Assembly: GCA_017939855.1 (NCBI GenBank)
Contig: JAGAZW010000019.1
Coordinates: 1 to 10,035, forward strand
Length of the DNA stretch: 10,035 bases
From: Clostridia bacterium
Lineage (GTDB): Bacteria > Bacillota > Clostridia > Oscillospirales > Acutalibacteraceae
Reading direction: 5' to 3'
The notes under the pieces: generated by a model
Seen by the model: only the letters and a program-made list of their open reading frames with translations
What the model was told of the DNA's origin: nothing
Database searches by the model: none
Part shown: positions 1 through 5,938 of the stretch, piece after piece
Numbering within the stretch: the first letter of the stretch is position 1
Layout: each line of letters begins with the position of its first letter
Translations under genes and position numbers: made by a program

Positions 1-16
1 CTTAAAAAATGAATAA

Positions 17-45
17 TTGATTTGAAGTTTTATTTCTGTTATAAT
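17..45 (+). promoter_or_regulatory. Sigma-A-type promoter for the leader ORF and ygjV
   Basis: The -35 box TTGATT (17-22) is separated by 17 bases from a perfect -10 box TATAAT (40-45). Transcription would start near 52, so the mRNA would begin almost at the ribosome binding site of the leader ORF (AAGGAG, 56-61). No other candidate promoter lies between here and the ygjV start. The call rests on box match and spacing only. Confidence 0.7.
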
Positions 46-66
46 ACTTAAAAAGAAGGAGAGAGT

Positions 67-141
67 ATGATTGCCGTGAAAACGGATATATCATATATAT
101 CCAAAATAAAGTTTAATAAAAATTGTTCGGGAGGCGGCTAA
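67..141 (+). CDS. 24-residue leader ORF, possibly coupled to ygjV
   Basis: This short ORF starts at ATG 67 behind AAGGAG (56-61), a good spacing of 5 bases. It encodes MIAVKTDISYISKIKFNKNC followed by SGGG. Its TAA stop (139-141) is directly followed by the ATG of ygjV (142), and the ygjV ribosome binding site (GGGAGG, 129-134) lies inside its last codons. Ribosomes finishing this ORF would therefore be placed exactly at the next start, the usual arrangement for translational coupling. The peptide is basic, has no clear membrane span, and I recognise no family. It may be a regulatory leader, a real microprotein, or a chance ORF; the good promoter and RBS argue for translation. Confidence 0.45.
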   Translation: MIAVKTDISYISKIKFNKNCSGGG

Positions 142-624
142 ATGGGACTAATTGAGATTGTTGCTCAGTTTATCGGAATTATAGCTATGGTATTTAATAT
201 ACTGTCTTATCAGGGTAAAAAACAAAGTACGGTAATATTTTTACAGCTTTTCGGTGGTGCCTTCTTCGCAGTCAATTTCTTAATGCTTGGTGCTAGTGTA
301 GGAGGGCTCCTTAATATAATCGCCACTATTCGAGCAATAATATTTCTTTATAAAGATAAACTTAAGGCCGACCGAACACCTTGGTTTGTAGCGTTTATTA
401 CTTCTTACATATCAGTATACATTTTAAGTTTTACAGTCTTTAGCAAGGAACCGACTACTTTTAACCTGATAATAGAGATATTGCCCGTTATCGGTATGTT
501 AGCACTTAATATAGGTTTCAGGCTCAAAAATGCTTCGGATGTCAGAAAGTGCGGACTCGTGAGCTCGTCAGCATGGCTCATATATAATATTGTGGTAGGC
601 TCTTGGGGCGCGATAATCTGCTAA
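142..624 (+). CDS. ygjV: YgjV-family integral membrane protein, ended early by an in-frame stop
   Basis: The 160-residue product is almost entirely hydrophobic, with about six predicted spans near residues 5-23, 30-50, 52-70, 81-100, 108-126 and 138-159. The N-terminus (AQFIGIIAMVFNILSYQ, then KKQ) and the LNIIATIRAIIFL segment are what I associate with the YgjV family of small inner-membrane proteins, whose function is not known. The start ATG follows GGGAGG and abuts the leader ORF stop. The oddity is the 3' end. The family, as I remember it, continues past GAIIC with Glu and a final hydrophobic stretch. Here the codon after Cys160 is TAA, and the same frame then stays open for 20 codons with fitting sequence (see the next entry). 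The gene looks recently interrupted by one base change (GAA to TAA) near its end. The protein may still be partly functional, since most spans are kept. Confidence 0.8.
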   Translation: MGLIEIVAQFIGIIAMVFNILSYQGKKQSTVIFLQLFGGAFFAVNFLMLGASVGGLLNIIATIRAIIFLYKDKLKADRTPWFVAFITSYISVYILSFTVFSKEPTTFNLIIEILPVIGMLALNIGFRLKNASDVRKCGLVSSSAWLIYNIVVGSWGAIIC

Positions 625-687
625 ATACTCACTTTAATATCAATATTTGTCGGAATATTACGACATGATAAAAGAAAGAACGACTAA
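625..687 (+). other. In-frame 3' remnant of ygjV behind the premature TAA
   Basis: Reading on in the ygjV frame after TAA 622-624 gives ILTLISIFVGILRHDK, then RKND, and a second TAA at 685-687. This is a hydrophobic stretch followed by a charged tail, which is how YgjV-type proteins end. A complete protein would be about 181 residues. That the tail is still free of stops and fits the family suggests a recent nonsense mutation or a sequencing error. TAA is the normal stop for other genes here (cysK, rpe), so a changed genetic code is unlikely. No start codon with an RBS is seen for independent translation. Confidence 0.6.
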
Positions 688-716
688 GATACGATCTCTA
701 GGAGACTAAATTTGAA

Positions 717-762
717 AGTATTATATTAGTTTGTAACAATAATATTTATGTGGTATAATACT
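717..762. repeat. 9-bp inverted repeat across the cysK promoter
   Basis: AGTATTATA (717-725) and its exact reverse complement TATAATACT (754-762) flank a 28-base interval that contains the -35 box; the right arm contains the whole -10 box. It lies upstream of the expected transcript start, so it would act as DNA (a possible repressor site or loop), not as an RNA hairpin. In such AT-rich sequence a chance match cannot be excluded. Confidence 0.35.
731..759 (+). promoter_or_regulatory. cysK promoter
   Basis: The -10 box TATAAT (754-759) is perfect. A -35-like TTGTAA (731-736) lies 17 bases upstream and matches consensus at four of six positions. The expected start near 766 leaves a leader of about 17 bases before the ATG, just enough for the RBS GAGGTGA (772-778). 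No T-box or riboswitch fits in so short a leader, so control of cysK here would act on the DNA, for example at the inverted repeat spanning 717-762. Confidence 0.65.
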
Positions 763-782
763 ATCGTATATGAGGTGATTAT

Positions 783-1709
783 ATGAAGATCTATGCGAGT
801 ATAGACGAGCTAATTGGCTCAACACCGATTCTAGAACTTAAGAATATTGAAGAAGAATATAGTTTAACTGCGCAGCTTTTGGCAAAACTAGAGTTTTTTA
901 ATCCGTCGGGGAGCGTTAAGGATAGGGTTGCAAAATCGATGATTGACGATGCAGAACGAAAAGGATTAATAAAACCGGGTGCTGCTATCATTGAGCCCAC
1001 AAGTGGAAATACAGGCATCGGTCTTGCAATGGTTGGAGTTTTAAGAGGTTATAGGGTGATACTCATAATGCCGGACACTATGAGTATTGAGCGTAGAAAG
1101 ATACTCTCAGCTTACGGTGCCGAAATAGTTTTGACCGATGGAAATCTTGGTATGTCAGGTGCTATAAAAAAGGCAGAAGAACTTCATAAAGAAATTGAAG
1201 GCAGTTATCTTACCGGACAGTTTGTAAATTCTGCTAACCGCAAGTCTCACTTTGAAACAACCGGTCCTGAAATCTGGGAAGACACTGATGGAACGGTAGA
1301 TATAATTGTTGCAGGCGTTGGTACAGGAGGTACTATTACTGGTGTTGGCGAATATCTTAAATTGAAAAATCCAAATATAAAGATATTTGCGGTTGAGCCC
1401 GAATCTTCGCCGTATCTCTCCAAAGGGGTTTCGGGTGCGCATGCAATTCAGGGTATAGGTGCGGGATTTATACCCGAAGTGCTCAACACAAACATTTACG
1501 ACGAAATAATAACAGTGTCGAATGAAGATGCCTATGAGATGGGAAGAAATTTGGCAAGTAAAGAGGGAATACTTGTTGGTATTAGTTCAGGAGCCGCTGT
1601 TTTTGCTGCACTGGATATTGCAAAAAGGGCAGAGAATATAGGAAAAAAAATAGTGGTGCTTTTGCCTGATACGGGTTCAAGGTATCTATCAACTGCTATG
1701 TTTGAATAA
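783..1709 (+). CDS. cysK: Cysteine synthase (O-acetylserine sulfhydrylase)
   Basis: The enzyme makes L-cysteine from O-acetylserine and sulfide with pyridoxal phosphate, in the cytoplasm. The 308 residues match the usual length of about 300-310. Seen in order: the substrate-domain start STPILEL (13-19), the cofactor lysine in NPSGSVKDR (Lys46), the asparagine loop PTSGNTG (72-78), GQFVNSANRKSHFETTGPEIW (residues 145-165), the phosphate-binding glycine loop GVGTGGT (178-184), QGIGAGFIP (223-231) and GISSGAA near 268, whose serine contacts the PLP ring nitrogen in this fold. The ATG is set by GAGGTGA a few bases upstream. It has its own promoter and no cysE beside it, so the O-acetylserine supply is encoded elsewhere. 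Other PLP fold-II enzymes such as cystathionine beta-synthase are less likely because there is no extra C-terminal domain. Confidence 0.93.
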   Translation: MKIYASIDELIGSTPILELKNIEEEYSLTAQLLAKLEFFNPSGSVKDRVAKSMIDDAERKGLIKPGAAIIEPTSGNTGIGLAMVGVLRGYRVILIMPDTMSIERRKILSAYGAEIVLTDGNLGMSGAIKKAEELHKEIEGSYLTGQFVNSANRKSHFETTGPEIWEDTDGTVDIIVAGVGTGGTITGVGEYLKLKNPNIKIFAVEPESSPYLSKGVSGAHAIQGIGAGFIPEVLNTNIYDEIITVSNEDAYEMGRNLASKEGILVGISSGAAVFAALDIAKRAENIGKKIVVLLPDTGSRYLSTAMFE

Positions 1710-1714
1710 ATTTT

Positions 1715-1743
1715 TTGTACTATGTAAAATAACGAAATATAAT
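1715..1743 (+). promoter_or_regulatory. Promoter for the FtsW/RodA-family gene
   Basis: A perfect TATAAT (1738-1743) lies 17 bases behind a weak -35 box TTGTAC (1715-1720). Transcription would begin near 1750, about 34 bases before the preferred ATG. No terminator hairpin is visible after cysK (stop 1707-1709), so read-through from cysK is also possible. Confidence 0.5.
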
Positions 1744-1783
1744 TAGTTTGTATGTTTTTGTTTGACAGAAGGAAGTGAAAAAA

Positions 1784-2920
1784 ATGAGCAGAATAATTTC
1801 AAGAATAGCCGACTTTTTTCGTGAAACCGATAAATTGTTGCTTTCGGTGTGTATTATTGCTTCCTTGTTCGGTTGCTGTGCAGTTTACAGCTCAACACGG
1901 TATCTCGATACTTTAAGACCTTTTACAGTTCAGTTGTTTTGTTTACTGATGGGCATAGTAGCTGCAATTATAATTTCTGCATTCGATTTTGAGACCTTCT
2001 TAAACCGATGGTATCTGGCAGCTGCAGTAGGTCTAATACCTGTTATTTTAACCTTTTTTATCGGGTTTGCTCCCGATGGTACTGATGATAAAGCCTGGCT
2101 CGACTTAGGGTTTACAACATTCCAACCCTCTGAGCTTTTAAAAATTTGCTTTATTATAACCTTTTCGGCGCATTTAAGTAGGGTTCAGTCAAGTATTAAT
2201 AAATTTAAAACTTTGTTACTCGTATGTCTTCATGGTGCACTACCTATAATTCTTATTCATTTTCAGGGCGACGATGGTACGGCTCTTGTTTTTGCAGTTA
2301 TGGTATTATGTATGATGTGGGCAGCAGGTGTTTCCTGGAAATACTTTGTTTCTGCTTTTACTACAGTAGCAATTGCTTCGCCGCTTATATATTTCTTTGT
2401 TATGAACGACGATCAGCGAACTCGTATTATTAATATGTTCGATATTGAAGCTGATATACAGGGAGCAACCTATCAGCAATATATGGGTAGAATGGCACTT
2501 GCTAACGGTGGAATTACCGGCAGAGGATTTTTACGAGGACCCTTAACACAACATTTGAACGGGTATGTTCCCGAAGCGCAAAACGACTTTATTTTCGTAA
2601 GTATTGGTGAAGAACTGGGTCTTATTGGATGTTTTCTTGTAATTATACTCCTTGCAATAATTTGTTACCGTTCAATACATGTGGCTCGTATTTGCCGTAA
2701 AAACAGCGGTAAACTTATTTGTGTTGGCTTTTTCGGTATGATATTTGCTCAAATGATTATAAATATCGGAATGTGTTTGGCAGTACTTCCGGTTATCGGT
2801 GTTACCTTGCCGTTTTTCAGTGCAGGCGGTACATCGTTATTATGTATCTTTTTAGGTGTTGGTTTGGTGCTTAATGTGTATATGCATCGAAATACTCGAA
2901 CAATCTATTTGCACGATTAA
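1784..2920 (+). CDS. FtsW/RodA/SpoVE-family peptidoglycan glycosyltransferase
   Basis: SEDS proteins polymerise lipid II into glycan strands at the cell membrane, paired with a class B penicillin-binding protein. The product has about ten hydrophobic spans. Family marks (numbered from this ATG) are KAWLDLGFTTFQPSELLK (residues 103-120), the YQQ...GGITGRGFLRGPLTQ stretch near 231-256, PEAQNDFIFVSIGEELGLIG (263-282) with the catalytic aspartate expected at Asp268, and PVIGVTLPFFSAGGTS (336-351). One loop normally close to QPDLGTA is QGDDGTA here. I prefer ATG 1784: AGAAGGA (1767-1773) sits 10 bases before it, while GTG 1775, which would add three residues, is almost on top of that site. No PBP gene is adjacent, so I cannot say whether it serves division (FtsW), elongation (RodA) or sporulation (SpoVE). 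Confidence 0.9.
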   Translation: MSRIISRIADFFRETDKLLLSVCIIASLFGCCAVYSSTRYLDTLRPFTVQLFCLLMGIVAAIIISAFDFETFLNRWYLAAAVGLIPVILTFFIGFAPDGTDDKAWLDLGFTTFQPSELLKICFIITFSAHLSRVQSSINKFKTLLLVCLHGALPIILIHFQGDDGTALVFAVMVLCMMWAAGVSWKYFVSAFTTVAIASPLIYFFVMNDDQRTRIINMFDIEADIQGATYQQYMGRMALANGGITGRGFLRGPLTQHLNGYVPEAQNDFIFVSIGEELGLIGCFLVIILLAIICYRSIHVARICRKNSGKLICVGFFGMIFAQMIINIGMCLAVLPVIGVTLPFFSAGGTSLLCIFLGVGLVLNVYMHRNTRTIYLHD

Positions 2921-2956
2921 AAATCCTGCTGAACATTACTGTTCAGCAGGATTTTT
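2919..2956. terminator. Bidirectional terminator between the SEDS gene and citrate synthase
   Basis: A perfect 17-bp stem (left arm 2919-2935, right arm 2940-2956, core TCCTGCTGAACA) closes a TTAC loop. Runs of A on the left and T on the right give a U-tract in both directions. The stem begins within the stop codon of the + strand gene and ends at the stop codon of the - strand gene, so one hairpin serves both. Confidence 0.92.
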
Positions 2957-4317
2957 TATCTATCTTTTAGCTTTGTGTAATTTTGATTCTCTTTTACATT
3001 TATATACGCCGGCCGTATAATTTTACCTTTTGATTGAATCTCTTCAATTCTATGAGCACTCCAACCTGCGATTCTTGAAATTGCAAAAATTGGGGTAAAG
3101 AGTTCGCAGGGGATACCCAGCATTTTATAAATAAGTCCGGTATAGAAATCTACGTTTGCGCTTACTCCTTTGTACATTTTGCGTTTTTCAGCAATAATAT
3201 CGGGCGCAAGTCGTGCGACGGTCTCATAAAGCTCGTATTCTTCTTGATATCCTTTTTCAATAGAGAGTTCTTTTGCAAAATGCATTAAGATGTCAGCTCT
3301 AGGGTCGGAGAGGGAATATACTGCATGTCCCATACCGTAAATAAGCCCCGCATTGTCAAAAGCTTTTTTATCAAGTAAAGAACAAAGGTAGTCTTTAATT
3401 GCATTTTCACTTTTAGTATTAACATTAGCCTTCATATCATCAAACATTTTAACAACTTTAATATTAGCTCCACCGTGTCGAGGACCCTTTAGTGAGCCTA
3501 AAGCTGCCGAAACAGAAGAATAGGTGTCGGTACCAGAGGATGTTACAACGTGTGTTGTGAAGGTGGAATTGTTGCCGCCGCTATGTTCGGCATGGAGAAC
3601 AAACGATAAATCTAAAATTCTGGCTTCAAGTGGAGTATATTGACCGTCTTCTCTTAAAATATGAAGAAAGTTTTCTGCTGTAGATAAATTTTTATCTGAA
3701 TGATGTATAAATAAACTTTTATCATTATGATAATGCTGGTAAGAATGATAGCTGTATGCCGACAGCAAAGGGAAGACTGATATTAAAAATAAGCTTTGCC
3801 GTAATACGTTTGCAGTTGAAATATCGTCCGGGTTATAATCATATGAATAAAGTGCGAGAACACATCTGGACAGAATATTCATCATATCTTTTCCCGGAGC
3901 CTTTAGTATCATATCTCTGACAAACGAAGGAGGTAAACTGCGAAATTCTGCTAAGGCTTGAGAAAATTCTTGCAGTTGCTTACTATTTGGGAGTTTTGAG
4001 AAAAGAAGGAGATATACGCATTCCTCAAACCCAAAACGTTTTTCATCCCAAAATCCCGATACTAAATCACGGATATTTATCCCTCTGTATTTTAAAACAC
4101 CGTCACAGGGAGTCTCACTACCGTCGGGATTTGTAATTTTAGCGGTTATAGAAGAAATTTCTGTAAGTCCTGTTATAACACCATTGCCGTTAACATCACG
4201 CAGACCTCTTTTTACATCGTGTTGAGCATACATTTGCGGCTGGATGCTATGGTTATTGTCAGAAAGTTTTGCAAGATCTTCAATATAGGGGGTAGATTCC
4301 AAATACGATACTTTCAT
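2956..4317 (-). CDS. gltA: Citrate synthase
   Basis: Citrate synthase condenses oxaloacetate and acetyl-CoA to citrate. The 453-residue product carries the family hallmarks: LKYRGINIRDLV (75-86), FEECVYLLLFSKLP (97-110), LHAEHSGGNNSTFT (241-254), KGPRHGGAN with catalytic His281, YGMGHAVYSLSDPR with His331, and SANVDFYTG with catalytic Asp390, then the arginine-containing SRIAGWSAHRIEE. It is longer than short type I bacterial enzymes because of an N-terminal extension of about 45 residues, a form I associate with clostridia. The ATG follows AGGAG at good spacing. No aconitase or isocitrate dehydrogenase is adjacent; in anaerobes the enzyme usually serves the oxidative branch to 2-oxoglutarate and glutamate. 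A 2-methylcitrate synthase activity cannot be excluded from sequence alone. Confidence 0.93.
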   Translation of the reverse strand: MKVSYLESTPYIEDLAKLSDNNHSIQPQMYAQHDVKRGLRDVNGNGVITGLTEISSITAKITNPDGSETPCDGVLKYRGINIRDLVSGFWDEKRFGFEECVYLLLFSKLPNSKQLQEFSQALAEFRSLPPSFVRDMILKAPGKDMMNILSRCVLALYSYDYNPDDISTANVLRQSLFLISVFPLLSAYSYHSYQHYHNDKSLFIHHSDKNLSTAENFLHILREDGQYTPLEARILDLSFVLHAEHSGGNNSTFTTHVVTSSGTDTYSSVSAALGSLKGPRHGGANIKVVKMFDDMKANVNTKSENAIKDYLCSLLDKKAFDNAGLIYGMGHAVYSLSDPRADILMHFAKELSIEKGYQEEYELYETVARLAPDIIAEKRKMYKGVSANVDFYTGLIYKMLGIPCELFTPIFAISRIAGWSAHRIEEIQSKGKIIRPAYINVKENQNYTKLKDR

Positions 4318-4346
4318 TTTTAACTCCTAAAATTTTATCTGCATCT

Positions 4347-4375
4347 ATTTTACCATTTTTGGAACTTTGCGTCAA
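4347..4375 (-). promoter_or_regulatory. Citrate synthase promoter
   Basis: Read on the - strand, TTGACG (4375-4370) and TAAAAT (4352-4347) are 17 bases apart. Each box differs from consensus at one position. The leader would be about 20-25 bases and includes the AGGAG ribosome binding site. Confidence 0.75.
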
Positions 4376-4417
4376 TAATTATGATAATTTTTCAATAAAT
4401 GTTAACATTTTACTGTA

Positions 4418-4446
4418 TTGACAAAAAATATGATATAGGTTAGAAT
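4418..4446 (+). promoter_or_regulatory. rpe promoter
   Basis: A perfect -35 box TTGACA (4418-4423) and -10 box TAGAAT (4441-4446, one mismatch) are spaced by 17 bases. It points away from the citrate synthase promoter, with 42 bases between the two -35 boxes. The rpe ribosome binding site AAAGGGG is at 4462-4468. Confidence 0.8.
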
Positions 4447-4475
4447 CATATTAAATAATTTAAAGGGGAATAATT

Positions 4476-5120
4476 ATGGCAAGAATTTCACCATCGGTTT
4501 TATCAGCCGATTTTTTAACATTTAAAGATGATATAAAGGAATTTGAAGCAGCGGGTGTTGATATGCTTCATATAGATGTAATGGACGGTATTTTTGTTCC
4601 AAATATTTCTTTTGGTAATCCGCTTATTAAGTCTATTAAGAAGCATACAAACATCCCTTTAGATGTTCATCTTATGATCGACAGACCACATAGATATATT
4701 GACGAATTTGCAAAGTATGCAGATTATCTTGGATTTCATTATGAAGCAGGCTCAGATAATGTCGAAACATTAAAGAGAATCAGGGAGCTTGGTTGTAAAT
4801 CGTGCATTACAATTAAACCTGCTACACCTCCAGAGAGCATTTATGACCTACTTGACTTATGTGATATGGTACTTGTTATGTCGGTTGAACCGGGCTTTGG
4901 CGGACAGAAGTTTTTACCATCTGCATTAGAAAAGCTTTCAAAGCTTCGTGCTGAGTGTCAAAGAAGAAATCTGGATATTGAGCTTGAGGTTGACGGCGGG
5001 ATAAATAACGAAACGGCACCCCTGGCAGTTGATGCCGGAGCTACCGTTTTAGTTGCAGGAAGCTATGTCTTTTCAGCTGAAGATATCTCTGCGAAGATTC
5101 AAGAAATAAAAAATCTTTAA
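4476..5120 (+). CDS. rpe: Ribulose-phosphate 3-epimerase
   Basis: The enzyme interconverts D-ribulose 5-phosphate and D-xylulose 5-phosphate in the pentose phosphate pathway. The 214-residue TIM barrel has the family signatures ISPSVLSADF (4-13), LHIDVMDGIFVPNISFG (31-47) with metal ligand His32 and acid/base Asp34, DVHLMI with His65, the phosphate loop EPGFGGQKF (138-146), and ELEVDGGIN with Asp173, followed by AGSYVF. These are the four metal ligands and two catalytic aspartates expected. Length is normal. It has its own promoter and RBS. In many Firmicutes rpe sits with rsgA and the prpC/prkC genes; here it stands alone, with its 3' end overlapping the convergent mecA-like gene by 4 bases. 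Confidence 0.95.
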   Translation: MARISPSVLSADFLTFKDDIKEFEAAGVDMLHIDVMDGIFVPNISFGNPLIKSIKKHTNIPLDVHLMIDRPHRYIDEFAKYADYLGFHYEAGSDNVETLKRIRELGCKSCITIKPATPPESIYDLLDLCDMVLVMSVEPGFGGQKFLPSALEKLSKLRAECQRRNLDIELEVDGGINNETAPLAVDAGATVLVAGSYVFSAEDISAKIQEIKNL

Positions 5121-5665
5121 TTAAATATTTTTCCTAATCTATTTACGGCATCTCCTAAACATAAGGGGGTGCCGTATTCTTCTATGTAGCCGAGGGGAGT
5201 TTTATTGCTAGAAATATTTTTACAATATTCCTCAAGAAAAGTATTTGGAACAAAGGAATATAATATAAGATTGTATTCGCTATCAATTAGGTATAAATCA
5301 CTCTTTTTAATATTAAGATTACTGTTGTATAAAGCAAGAATACATTTTATCATATCCTCACTTGTTTTAAAAGAGGCTACATTGTAGCTTATCGACATTC
5401 TTTTGTATCTTTTAGGAGCCGTTGCGTAAATTTTGGTAAGTATTATTGAACAACCCGAAAATTCTTGTTTTACCTCTATAAGCAAACGCTCACTGTCAAG
5501 AGAAAAACTTTTATTTTTAATAGCTGTGTTCAGTAGCATATCAAGCATATGTTTAGAATAAGGGTTATTATAATCGAGATTGTCGTATCCACCGAAAAGC
5601 GAAGATATTTCTTCATCGGTAAGGCTAATTTTGATTTTGTTTTTATTGATAGCATTGATGTCCAT
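5117..5665 (-). CDS. mecA: MecA-like ClpC adaptor protein
   Basis: MecA proteins deliver substrates to the ClpCP protease; in Bacillus the best-known substrate is the competence regulator ComK. The N-terminal half here fits the MecA substrate-binding domain: NKNKIKISLTDEEI (7-20), a helix around YSKHMLDMLLNTAI (36-49), then SFSLDSERLLIEV (53-65) and CSIILTKI (72-79). The C-terminal half fits the ClpC-binding domain: FKTSEDMIKCILAL (99-112), KSDLYLIDSEYNLIL (121-135) and GYIEEYGTPL with a final helix. At 182 residues it is shorter than B. subtilis MecA (about 218), with the central linker reduced to around TAPKRYKR. The ATG follows GGGAGG (5678-5673) by 7 bases. The natural substrate in this organism is unknown. 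The family call is by recognition of the pattern, not by search. Confidence 0.8.
   Translation of the reverse strand: MDINAINKNKIKISLTDEEISSLFGGYDNLDYNNPYSKHMLDMLLNTAIKNKSFSLDSERLLIEVKQEFSGCSIILTKIYATAPKRYKRMSISYNVASFKTSEDMIKCILALYNSNLNIKKSDLYLIDSEYNLILYSFVPNTFLEEYCKNISSNKTPLGYIEEYGTPLCLGDAVNRLGKIFN
5144..5176 (+). terminator. Possible rpe terminator inside the end of the mecA-like gene
   Basis: TACGGCATCTCC (5144-5155) pairs with GGGGGTGCCGTA (5165-5176) over 12 pairs, two of them G-U when read as + strand RNA, around a 9-base loop. It is followed by TTCTTCT, a weak U-rich stretch. It lies 24 bases after the rpe stop, a normal distance, but inside the coding sequence of the opposite gene. 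The imperfect U-tract keeps confidence moderate. Confidence 0.45.
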
Positions 5666-5688
5666 TATGTTGCCTCCCGATATTATAT

Positions 5689-5717
5689 ATCATAGCATTT
5701 TTTATATATGCTTTCAA
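5689..5717 (-). promoter_or_regulatory. mecA promoter
   Basis: On the - strand, TTGAAA (5717-5712) and TATGAT (5694-5689) stand 17 bases apart, each one mismatch from consensus. The transcript would start near 5682, giving a leader of under 20 bases that still holds GGGAGG. Confidence 0.65.
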
Positions 5718-5724
5718 CAGGATA

Positions 5725-5747
5725 AAAAAGTATAAAAAGTATATAAT
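5725..5747 (+). promoter_or_regulatory. Tandem 9-bp repeat and -10 box before the 39-residue ORF
   Basis: AAAAAGTAT occurs twice head to tail (5725-5733, 5734-5742) and runs into a perfect TATAAT (5742-5747). There is no acceptable -35 box at 16-18 bases. If this -10 is used, an activator or another sigma factor may be needed, and the repeat is a candidate binding site. An RNA starting near 5754 would have a 31-base leader. The AT-rich context makes chance plausible. Confidence 0.4.
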
Positions 5748-5784
5748 TGCCAATACTTCATATAAGAAAATTTTGAGGTGAAAT

Positions 5785-5904
5785 ATGCATCAGAAGAACA
5801 CATCAAAAAAGATATTTTTAAAGGCTATGTTGCTAACCGTTTGTGCAGTATTTCTGATTTTAATTGGTTATCTGGGCGCCGGATATTTGTTTGGCGATTT
5901 CTAA
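5785..5904 (+). CDS. 39-residue single-span membrane protein
   Basis: I do not recognise a family. The ORF has a strong ribosome binding site, GAGGTGA (5775-5781), 3 bases before ATG 5785. The product is MHQKNTSKKIFLKAMLLTVC followed by 19 more residues. A basic, hydrophilic head (residues 1-13, four or five lysines) is followed by one hydrophobic helix (about 14-35) ending in GYLGAGYLFGDF. By the positive-inside rule the N-terminus would face the cytoplasm. It could also be read as a signal-peptide-like or toxin-like peptide, but there is no paired antitoxin RNA visible. A perfect terminator begins two bases after its stop, so it forms a clean one-gene transcription unit. It diverges from the mecA-like gene. 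Confidence 0.7.
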   Translation: MHQKNTSKKIFLKAMLLTVCAVFLILIGYLGAGYLFGDF

Positions 5905-5905
5905 T

Positions 5906-5935
5906 AAAATCGTCCCGATGACTCGGGACGATTTT
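5906..5935. terminator. Bidirectional terminator
   Basis: A perfect 13-bp stem (AAAATCGTCCCGA, 5906-5918, with its complement 5923-5935) closes a TGAC loop and is followed by TTTT on the + strand after one A. The A-rich left arm gives the U-tract for the convergent gene, whose stop codon is at 5939-5941. It ends both the 39-residue ORF and the Cys-rich gene. Confidence 0.9.
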
Positions 5936-5938
5936 ATT

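Noticed and set aside
622..624. TAA as a recoded sense codon
   Set aside because: cysK, rpe, the SEDS gene and others end at TAA where their families end, so TAA is a normal stop in this organism.
688..716. Possible terminator (TCTC-TAG-GAGA) after ygjV
   Set aside because: The stem is only four pairs and is not followed by a T-run.
1155..1442. 95-codon ORF on the - strand inside cysK
   Set aside because: Antisense shadow of a well-supported gene; no RBS or promoter and no recognisable product.
1762..1767. Perfect TTGACA as a -35 box
   Set aside because: Seventeen bases downstream there is no -10-like box, and the start would fall inside the coding region.
1775..1783. GTG 1775 as the start of the SEDS gene
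   Set aside because: The only good RBS (AGAAGGA, 1767-1773) ends one base before it; spacing fits ATG 1784 instead.
5739..5766. Sigma-E-like promoter (GTATATA and CATATAAG, 13 bases apart) before the 39-residue ORF
   Set aside because: Both boxes deviate from what I know of sigma-E sites, and the RNA would start almost on the RBS; AT-rich sequence produces such matches easily.
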